Below, piece by piece: positions 58,808 through 64,000 of a stretch of DNA of 64,000 nt. The position numbers and the translations under genes are program-made. The notes beneath the pieces are model-generated. The model was given only the letters and a program-made list of their open reading frames with translations, was not told where the DNA came from and did no database searches. The DNA comes from Nocardioides abyssi (GTDB lineage: Bacteria > Actinomycetota > Actinomycetes > Propionibacteriales > Nocardioidaceae): assembly GCF_030412915.1 (NCBI RefSeq), contig NZ_JAUHJR010000008.1, positions 62,001 through 126,000 on the forward strand, written 5' to 3'. How positions within the stretch are numbered: the first letter of the stretch is position 1; each line of letters begins with the position of its first letter.

Positions 58808-59012
58808 GGTTTCGAGACAGGCGCCAGAGCGCCTTCCTCAACCAGCCGGAGCCGGGCGGGTTTCGAGACAGGCGCCAGGGCGCCTTCCTCAACCAGCCGG
58901 AGCACGGCGGGTTTCGAGACAGGCGCCAGCGCGCCTTCCTCAACCAGCCGGAGCCGGGCGGGTTTCGAGACAGGCGCCAGCGCGCCTTCCTCAACCAGCC
59001 GTCGGGGAGACG
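58808..59012. repeat. Four tandem 51-bp units of the dispersed repeat
   Basis: The unit begins TTTCGAGACAGGCGCC at 58810, 58861, 58912 and 58963, a period of 51. Each contains the hairpin AGGCGC-CAGC-GCGCCT (or a variant) and ends TTCCTCAACCAGCCGGAGC. The copies differ at two to four positions. A further partial copy starts at about 58778. A frame reads through all units, but it is repeat-derived and not a gene. Confidence 0.9.
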
Positions 59013-59510
59013 TCAGTCGAGGAACTCGGCGGTGGAGCCGCCGAGATCCAGGGGGGCCATGCCGAGCTTGCGGTGGTCCCAGCTGCGGACGCGGTCGACG
59101 TCGAGGCGGACGACGACACGGTTCTTGGCCATCAGCTCCACGAAGGGCTTGAGCTCCTCGGTGTACGGCGCGTTGTAGCGCTCGAAGACGTTCACGCAGA
59201 CGTCCCAGACGGTCTGCTCGTCCTCGATCACGACGCCGTTGCCCTCGAGCGAGACGCCGCGGAGCTGGTCGTAGGTGTGGCCGGACTCGACGAGGAAGCT
59301 CATCCGCGGGTCGCGGCGCAGGTTCACGACCTTCTGCGACTTCGCCTTGGTCTCCAGCCAGATGTGGCCGTCGAGCCAGGCGTACCACATCGCCACGAGG
59401 TGGACCTGCCCGTTGGGGCCGATCGTCGCGACGGTCGAGCTGCGCTGCTGGGTGAGGAAGGTGTCCACCTCGTCGTCGGACATGACGACCTGGGACCGCT
59501 GGTTGGCCAT
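59013..59510 (-). CDS. PPOX-class flavin/F420-dependent protein
   Basis: The 165-aa split-barrel protein has SSTVATIGPNGQVHLVAMWYAWLDGHIWLETKAKSQKVVNLRRDPRMSFLVESGHTYDQLRGVSLEG, typical of pyridoxamine-5'-phosphate oxidase-like proteins, many of which use F420 or FMN. It ends the leftward operon that starts at the ferredoxin reductase gene and may reduce an intermediate of sterol degradation. The stop is next to the tandem repeats. Confidence 0.88.
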   Translation of the reverse strand: MANQRSQVVMSDDEVDTFLTQQRSSTVATIGPNGQVHLVAMWYAWLDGHIWLETKAKSQKVVNLRRDPRMSFLVESGHTYDQLRGVSLEGNGVVIEDEQTVWDVCVNVFERYNAPYTEELKPFVELMAKNRVVVRLDVDRVRSWDHRKLGMAPLDLGGSTAEFLD

Positions 59511-59527
59511 GGCGCAGAACCTAGTGG

Positions 59528-60292
59528 TCAGCCACCGAAGGCGTGCGTGGAGGTCACGCCGCCGTCGATGGCGATCTCGGCACCGTTGACGTACGCCGAC
59601 TCGTCGGAGGCGAGGTAGACGTACAGCGGGGCGATGTCCTCCGGGTGGCCGACCCGGCGCAGCGGCACCTTCGAGGCGCCGTACTCCATGGCGGCGTCGC
59701 CGCCGTGCACGCGCGTCATCGGGGTGTCGATCATGCCGGGGTGGACGGAGTTGACCCGGATCCCCTGGGGGCCGAGCTCCATCGCGGCGCACTTGGTCAT
59801 GCCGCGGATCGCCCACTTGGTGGCGGCGTACGCCGTGCAGCCGGGCATGCCGGCCAGACCCTCGACCGACGACGCGTTGATGATCGAGCCGCCGCCGTGG
59901 GCGCGCATGGTCGCGGTGACCGCCTGCATGCCCAGGAAGCAGCCGAGCTGGTTGACGCGGAACAGCAGCTCCACGTCGTCCTGCGGCATGGTGCCGATCT
60001 CGCCGAACCGCAGCAGGCCGGCGTTGTTGGCGAGCACCGAGACCGGGCCGAAGCGGGTGCCGGTGTCCTCCACCAGCGTCGCCCAGGAGGCGGCGTCGCT
60101 GACGTCGTGGTGCGCGAAGTGCGCGCGGCCGCCGGCCGCCGCGAGCTCGTCGGCGAGCTCCTGGCCGGCGTCCTTGGCGATGTCGGCGACGACCACTGCG
60201 GCCCCCTCGGCCACGAAGGCGCGGCTGATCGCCGCGCCCTGGCCCATGGCGCCGCCGGTGACGATGGCGACCTTCCCTGCGAGTCGTCCCAT
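59528..60292 (-). CDS. Short-chain dehydrogenase, 3-alpha,20-beta-hydroxysteroid dehydrogenase-like
   Basis: The 254-aa classical SDR has the NAD loop [17 protein letters not shown] at ~90, catalytic Ser in [11 protein letters not shown] and Tyr-x3-Lys in [10 protein letters not shown], then [20 protein letters not shown]. The ASSVEGLAG...Y-x-A-T-K-W/F segment is shared with FabG3/HSD20B of M. tuberculosis, a 3-alpha,20-beta-hydroxysteroid dehydrogenase. Its place between ChsB1-like and PPOX genes in a KstR-controlled operon supports a steroid substrate. Confidence 0.88.
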   Translation of the reverse strand: MGRLAGKVAIVTGGAMGQGAAISRAFVAEGAAVVVADIAKDAGQELADELAAAGGRAHFAHHDVSDAASWATLVEDTGTRFGPVSVLANNAGLLRFGEIGTMPQDDVELLFRVNQLGCFLGMQAVTATMRAHGGGSIINASSVEGLAGMPGCTAYAATKWAIRGMTKCAAMELGPQGIRVNSVHPGMIDTPMTRVHGGDAAMEYGASKVPLRRVGHPEDIAPLYVYLASDESAYVNGAEIAIDGGVTSTHAFGG

Positions 60293-60303
60293 GACCGTCC
60301 CCC

Positions 60304-61215
60304 TCAGACCGTGAGCTGCATGATCGAGTCGGCGGCGAAGCCCACCGACGGGTCGCGACCGTCGAAGTAGCCGCCGACCTGCTTGGCGAGGTCCTCGAGG
60401 TCCCAGACCGAGCCGGAGGCGTCGAAGCGCTGCTCGACGACCGGCGCGGCGACGAGCGCCACCATCCCGCCGTACACGACGAAGACCTGGCCGGTGATCG
60501 CCTCCGCGGCGGGCGAGGCGAGGTAGGCGACCAACGGCGCGACGTGGTCGGGTGAGTACGGGTCGACCGCCTCGCCCGAGGTGTCCTCGCCGAAGACCTG
60601 CGCCGTCATCGCGGTGCGGGCGCGGGGGCAGATCGCGTTGGCGCGCACGCCGATGCGGCCGAGGCCGCGGGCGGTCGAGAGCGTCAGCGCGGCGATGCCG
60701 GCCTTGGCGGCGGCGTAGTTGGGCTGGCCCGGCGACCCGCCGAGGAACGCCTCGCTGGCGGTGTTGACGACCCGGCCGTAGACGGGGGCGTCGGTCTCCT
60801 TCGACTTGCCACGCCAGTACGCCGCAGCGTTGCGCGAGAGCAGGAAGTGGCCGCGCAGGTGGACGGCGATGACCGCGTCCCACTCCTCGTCGGACATGTT
60901 GAACAGCATCCGGTCGCGGGTCATCCCGGCGTTGTTGACCACGATGTCCAGCGAGCCGAAGCCGTCGACCGCGGCAGCGACCATCGCGTCGGCGGTGGAC
61001 CGCTGGGAGACGTCGCCCTCGACGACGGCGGCCTCGCCGCCGCGCGAGCGGATCTCCTCGACCGCCTCGTCGGCAGCGCCGGGCAGGTCGTTGAGGACGA
61101 CCTTCGCGCCCGCGGCGGCCAGGGCGAGCGCCTCGGCGCGCCCGAGGCCGGCGCCGGCGCCGGTCACGACGGCGACGCGGCCGTCGAGCGACAGGTCGTC
61201 TGAGGTGGTGCTCAT
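60304..61215 (-). CDS. chsB1: ChsB1-like short-chain dehydrogenase (Hsd4B type)
   Basis: The 303-aa SDR has [70 protein letters not shown], and the Tyr-Lys pair in [38 protein letters not shown]. This N-terminal and the extended C-terminus ([32 protein letters not shown]) match Rv3502c (ChsB1/Hsd4B), the 3-hydroxyacyl-CoA dehydrogenase of cholesterol side-chain beta-oxidation. It is next to the ferredoxin gene, as Rv3502c-Rv3503c are in M. tuberculosis. Confidence 0.9.
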   Translation of the reverse strand: MSTTSDDLSLDGRVAVVTGAGAGLGRAEALALAAAGAKVVLNDLPGAADEAVEEIRSRGGEAAVVEGDVSQRSTADAMVAAAVDGFGSLDIVVNNAGMTRDRMLFNMSDEEWDAVIAVHLRGHFLLSRNAAAYWRGKSKETDAPVYGRVVNTASEAFLGGSPGQPNYAAAKAGIAALTLSTARGLGRIGVRANAICPRARTAMTAQVFGEDTSGEAVDPYSPDHVAPLVAYLASPAAEAITGQVFVVYGGMVALVAAPVVEQRFDASGSVWDLEDLAKQVGGYFDGRDPSVGFAADSIMQLTV

Positions 61216-61222
61216 CAGGGCT

Positions 61223-61417
61223 TCAGTCCTCCAGGGAGATGGCCGCGCGCGGGCACGCGGAGACGGCGCGCTTGACGTCGCCCTCGGTCTCGGGCGTCGT
61301 CTCCTCGGCCTTGACCTGCAGGTAGTCGTCGTCGTCGAGCTCGAAGACCTGCGGGGCCATCGCCTCGCACAGCGCGTTCGACTCGCAGAGGTCGAAGTCG
61401 ACCTTGATCCTGCTCAT
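61223..61417 (-). CDS. fdxD: 3Fe-4S ferredoxin, FdxD-like
   Basis: The 64-aa ferredoxin (MSRIKVDFDLCESNALCEAM...) has three cysteines, Cys11, Cys17 and Cys55 in ACP, the pattern of a [3Fe-4S] ferredoxin serving a cytochrome P450. In M. tuberculosis FdxD (Rv3503c) occupies the same place beside chsB1 and feeds the sterol-oxidising P450s. The reductase gene is only three bases upstream. Confidence 0.92.
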   Translation of the reverse strand: MSRIKVDFDLCESNALCEAMAPQVFELDDDDYLQVKAEETTPETEGDVKRAVSACPRAAISLED

Positions 61418-61420
61418 GGA

Positions 61421-62422
61421 CTAGCTCCCTTCACTGGAGTGGCCGGGGAAGACGTGGGCGGTCGGGTCGATCGCCACGGTCGCGTTGTTGACGGCGGTCG
61501 CGGCCTCGCCGAAGCCGACGGCGATCAGCCGGACCTTGCCGGGGTACTCGGTGATGTCGCCGGCGGCGAAGACCCGCGGCAGGTTGGTGCGCATCGAGGG
61601 GTCGACGACGACGTGCCGCTTGTGCACGTCGATCCCCCACTGCTGCAGCGGCCCGAGGTCGGCGATGAAGCCGAGGGCGGCGACGAGCGCCTGGCAGGGG
61701 TACGTCGTTGCCTCGCCGTCGACGGTCACCTCGACCTCCTCGAGGTGCTCGGCGCCGCGCAGCGCGGTCACCTCGGCGCGGGTGACGATCTCGACGGAGG
61801 AGTCGCGGACCTGCTGGACGGTGCGCTCGTGGGCGCGGAACGCGTCGCGGCGGTGCACCAGCCGCACCGAGCGGGCGACCGGCTCGAGGTGCAGCGCCCA
61901 GTCGAAGGCGCTGTCGCCGCCGCCGACGATGACGACGTCCTTGCCGGCGTACGGCGCGAAGCTCGGGACGAAGAACTCCATCCCCCGGCCCAGCCAGCCC
62001 TCCCCCGCCGGCAGCGGCCGCGGGCTGAACTTGCCGATGCCGGCGGTCACCAGCACCGCGCCGGCGGCGACCTCGGTGCCGTCGTCGAGCCCCACGACCA
62101 CGCCGTCGTCACCGTGCTCGAGGGTGGTCGCGGTGCGCCCGAGGAGGTACGCCGGGTCGGCGGTCGCGGCCTGCTCGACCAGTCCGGCGACCAGGTCGCG
62201 GCCCTTGACGGCGGGGAACCCGGCCACGTCGAGGATCAGCTTCTCCGGGTACATCGCGGTGACCTGGCCGCCGAGCTCGGGCAGCGAGTCGACGACGGCG
62301 ACCCGGTGCCCGCGGAAGCCGGCGTAGTAGGTGGCGAAGAGCCCCGTCGGGCCGGCACCCACCACGAGCAGGTCGGTCTCGATGCGCGCGGGCGCGCTGG
62401 TCGGGCTGGCGGTCGCGGTCAC
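61421..62422 (-). CDS. NAD(P)/FAD ferredoxin reductase (TrxB/YumC-type)
   Basis: The 333-aa flavoprotein has FAD loop VVGAGPTGLFATYYAGFRGHRVAVVDS, NAD(P) loop IVGGGDSAFDWALHLEP and the C-terminal FAD-contact VFAAGDITEYPGKVRLIAVGFGEAATAVNNA. It lacks a CxxC redox pair, so it belongs to the ferredoxin-NADP reductase type 2 group. It is first in the operon, 38 bases behind a perfect KstR box, and would supply electrons via the 3Fe-4S ferredoxin to a steroid-oxidising P450 encoded elsewhere. Confidence 0.92.
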   Translation of the reverse strand: MTATASPTSAPARIETDLLVVGAGPTGLFATYYAGFRGHRVAVVDSLPELGGQVTAMYPEKLILDVAGFPAVKGRDLVAGLVEQAATADPAYLLGRTATTLEHGDDGVVVGLDDGTEVAAGAVLVTAGIGKFSPRPLPAGEGWLGRGMEFFVPSFAPYAGKDVVIVGGGDSAFDWALHLEPVARSVRLVHRRDAFRAHERTVQQVRDSSVEIVTRAEVTALRGAEHLEEVEVTVDGEATTYPCQALVAALGFIADLGPLQQWGIDVHKRHVVVDPSMRTNLPRVFAAGDITEYPGKVRLIAVGFGEAATAVNNATVAIDPTAHVFPGHSSEGS

Positions 62423-62459
62423 GGCGGCGATCCTGCTCCTCCCGCCCGAGGTGGTCCAC

Positions 62460-62473
62460 TAGAACGTGTTCTA
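62460..62473. promoter_or_regulatory. KstR operator, perfect dyad
   Basis: TAGAACGTGTTCTA, flanked by C and G to give a 16-bp perfect palindrome, matches the KstR consensus at every position. It lies 38 bases upstream of the reductase gene and 21 bases past the stop of the Mce-associated zinc-ribbon gene. Confidence 0.92.
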
Positions 62474-62494
62474 GGTTCGGTCGGGACAGTTCTA

Positions 62495-63235
62495 TCAGAG
62501 CGCGTCGAGATCCGTCACGACCCAGTCCCCCGCGTCGCGGTGGAGGGTGACCACCACGCGGTTGAGGTCGGCCCGCGGCTGCTTGCTGCCCTTGCCCGTC
62601 GTCGCCTGGTTGACGAACAGCAGCGCCTTGACGTCGTGCTCGCTCGCCGAGATCGCCGAGGCCGCCACGACCGAGGCCTCGACCTTCGCCTGGTTGCGCT
62701 CGGTGTCCTCGCGGATCGCCTCGAGCGTCTCGGTGTACTCCGTCTGCATCTTCGGTGCGAGCAGCGGCAGCGCGGCCTCCATGTCGGCGTCGAGGGTCTT
62801 CGCGGAGTAGGACAGCACCTTCTCCGCCGCCTCCGTCGCCGCGCTCAGCCCGGCCGACTTCGCGCCCTCGGACTCGAAGACCACGCCGTCCGCGAGGGGG
62901 GTCGTGCCGTCGGGTGGGCCGTCGGTCCCCTCGTCGACGGTGAGCATGCGGACGAGGACGACGGCCAGCGCGACGACCAGCACGGCCAGGACCGCCACGG
63001 GCCAGCGGCGGTGCGGCTTGCTGTCGGCTCGCGGGGTCTCGTCGACGCTCGCTGGCGCTCGCTGCTCGACCAGCGGCTCAGGCTCGGCGGCGGGTTTCGA
63101 GACGGCGCTGGCGCGCCTCCTCAACCAGCCGGCCGAGGGGGTGGTCTCGAGGTCGGAGCCGCAATAGCGGCAGCGGATGGCGGCGGCCTTGATGGTCTCC
63201 GCGCAGAACGGGCAGGTCTTGGTCTCGTCGGTCAT
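62495..63235 (-). CDS. Zinc-ribbon, single-pass membrane protein (Mce-associated type)
   Basis: From [20 protein letters not shown] at 63235 the 246-aa protein has a zinc ribbon (Cys8/Cys11/Cys22/Cys25), a linker, one TM helix (residues ~78-100: [20 protein letters not shown]) and an external domain ([33 protein letters not shown]-type ending [15 protein letters not shown]). The external part resembles Mce-associated proteins. The linker ([18 protein letters not shown]) is encoded by a copy of the dispersed repeat. It is 11 bases downstream of the other Mce-associated gene. Confidence 0.8.
   Translation of the reverse strand: MTDETKTCPFCAETIKAAAIRCRYCGSDLETTPSAGWLRRRASAVSKPAAEPEPLVEQRAPASVDETPRADSKPHRRWPVAVLAVLVVALAVVLVRMLTVDEGTDGPPDGTTPLADGVVFESEGAKSAGLSAATEAAEKVLSYSAKTLDADMEAALPLLAPKMQTEYTETLEAIREDTERNQAKVEASVVAASAISASEHDVKALLFVNQATTGKGSKQPRADLNRVVVTLHRDAGDWVVTDLDAL
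63090..63134. repeat. Dispersed repeat copy inside a coding sequence
   Basis: CGGGTTTCGAGACGGCGCTGGCGCGCC TCCTCAACCAGCCGG (one continuous stretch here) matches the 51-bp unit at 58808-59012 and lies in the linker of the zinc-ribbon gene, in frame, encoding part of [14 protein letters not shown]. Confidence 0.8.
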
Positions 63236-63246
63236 GGTCGGCCCCC

Positions 63247-63810
63247 TCATCCCACGAACTGCACGTTGGAGGCCAGCCACTCGTCGCCCTCACGGACCAT
63301 GTCGAGCTGGAGCCGGTAGTAGCGCGGCTGCGACGTGCCGTCGGTGGTCACGTTGGAGACCTCGCTGTCGGCGGCGACGTAGACGAGCGCGGAGTCGGCG
63401 TCGAGGTCGCCTACACCGAGGGCGACGACGGTGCCGGTGCTGACGGACTTGTTGCGCTCGGCCGCCTCGACGAGCTGCTCGACGTTCGCGGCGTACTGCT
63501 CCTCGAACTCGCCGGTGGCCAGCGACAGCACCTTCTCCGTCAGCGGCTCCATGTCGCGGTGGTCGACCTCGAGGAACGCGAGCGTCAGCTGTCGCGCCGC
63601 CTCGGCGACGTCGCGGTGCGCCTGCGTCAGCTCCTCGTCGCCGCCGCCGGCACTGCCGGTCACGGCGACCCGGAACGCGTCGCGGCCCTCGTCGGAGCGC
63701 AGCGCGGTCACGGCGATCGCCCCGGTCAGGGCCACCGCCAGCACCGCCAGGACGGCGGTCAGCACGCCCCAGCGCGAGGTCCGAGCCTGGTCCAGGCGCA
63801 GCGGACTCAC
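63247..63810 (-). CDS. Mce-associated membrane protein
   Basis: The 187-aa product from the GTG at 63810 has one N-terminal TM helix ([23 protein letters not shown]) and an external domain with [81 protein letters not shown], the pattern of Mas proteins encoded at the end of mce operons. Mas proteins stabilise the Mce transport complex. The GTG overlaps the stop of the upstream gene (GTGA). Confidence 0.88.
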   Translation of the reverse strand: MSPLRLDQARTSRWGVLTAVLAVLAVALTGAIAVTALRSDEGRDAFRVAVTGSAGGGDEELTQAHRDVAEAARQLTLAFLEVDHRDMEPLTEKVLSLATGEFEEQYAANVEQLVEAAERNKSVSTGTVVALGVGDLDADSALVYVAADSEVSNVTTDGTSQPRYYRLQLDMVREGDEWLASNVQFVG

Positions 63811-64000
63811 ATCCCCTCCTGCGGGCCGATGAGCATCCAGCGCCAGGAGTCCTCGCCGAACACGTCCTGCAGCCCGCCCTTGCTCCCGATGGTCACGGCC
63901 GGTTCGTCGGCGAGGGTAGCGCCCGGCGCGACCCGGTTGGTCGAGCCCCCGAAGCGGGGAGCGTACTTCGGTCCGCGCTGGTTGTACGGCGGTCCCGAGA
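63807..64000 (-). CDS. Probable Mce-family protein, C-terminal end (partial)
   Basis: The minus-strand frame from the window edge is open and ends ...[21 protein letters not shown]. It contains GPPYNQRGPKYAPRFGGSTNR and Pro/Gly-rich text typical of the low-complexity tails of Mce proteins. The overlap with a Mas gene supports an MceF-like assignment, since mas genes follow mceF. The diagnostic MCE domain is outside the window, so the family is inferred from context. Confidence 0.5.
   Translation of the reverse strand, partial: SGPPYNQRGPKYAPRFGGSTNRVAPGATLADEPAVTIGSKGGLQDVFGEDSWRWMLIGPQEGM

Noticed and set aside
58808-59012. Regular repeats resembling a CRISPR array
   Set aside because: The 51-bp units are nearly identical along their whole length, so there are no unique spacers; no cas genes are present.
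58474-59388. Minus-strand frame encoding a 17-residue repeated peptide (RLVEEGALAPVSKPA type)
   Set aside because: The repetition comes from the 51-bp DNA repeats, and the frame overlaps the GIY-YIG and PPOX genes.

Overview
The window is high-GC actinobacterial chromosome, most likely Nocardioides or a close relative. This is inferred from the strong GC bias at third codon positions, frequent GTG starts, a KstR-type steroid regulon, a DUF222-HNH gene, an ECF sigma factor paired with a CU044_5270 protein, and a dispersed repeat built around a GGTTGAGGAG...GTCTCGAAACC core. The first 2.5 kb is different: visibly lower GC, very short overlapping genes and a DUF3631 primase/helicase-like protein. 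It reads as one end of a prophage or integrated phage-like element. It joins the chromosome inside a photolyase/cryptochrome gene, which is cut off at its 3' end.

Layout: 1-2.5 kb, phage-like segment. 2.5-8.2 kb, housekeeping and stress genes: truncated photolyase, dienelactone hydrolase, sulfurtransferase, VanZ, a guanidine-III riboswitch with an SMR exporter, and a His-rich DUF4396 membrane protein behind a CsoR-like operator. 8.2-13 kb, an igr-like operon for the last steps of cholesterol side-chain removal, transcribed leftwards behind a KstR box; the two acyl-CoA dehydrogenase subunits are fused and the hydratase/DUF35 protein is split. 13-16 kb, a hydrolase, a DUF421 gene pair, small secreted proteins and a DUF4287 remnant. 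16.3-22.8 kb, a two-component system with a beta-helix lipoprotein, a VTC-domain polyphosphate-polymerase-like protein and a DUF4956 membrane protein. Three of these promoters share a TGTGR-N6-TGTGA direct repeat, suggesting one small regulon. 23-34 kb, a mosaic: phage-like helicase, truncated isochorismatase, reductase, ECF sigma/CU044_5270 pair, an SOS-box-linked DUF222-HNH gene, a PD-(D/E)XK-like protein, an RTX-like secreted protein, a universal stress protein and DUF488. 34-43 kb, an acyltransferase/SGNH protein, a tightly coupled five-gene oxidative operon (Fe-S protein, FAD oxidase, unknown small protein, APC permease, LLM flavoprotein) and a formate/nitrite-type channel. 43-47.4 kb, a reductase, acetyltransferase, epimerase and LigD polymerase lacking a ligase domain.

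From 47.4 kb to the end the steroid and lipid theme returns. It includes a WS/DGAT acyltransferase divergent from a LipC-like esterase, a FadE34/ChsE3-like dehydrogenase, a methyltransferase/alpha-barrel/methyltransferase/GT4 cluster, the TetR regulator KstR, and an operon of ferredoxin reductase, 3Fe-4S ferredoxin, ChsB1-like and HSD-like short-chain dehydrogenases and a PPOX flavoprotein. It ends with Mce-associated proteins and the end of a probable Mce protein. Five KstR-type boxes sharing AACGTGTTC tie these genes together as a sterol uptake and catabolism regulon spread over about 50 kb. No tRNA, rRNA, CRISPR array or complete insertion sequence was recognised.
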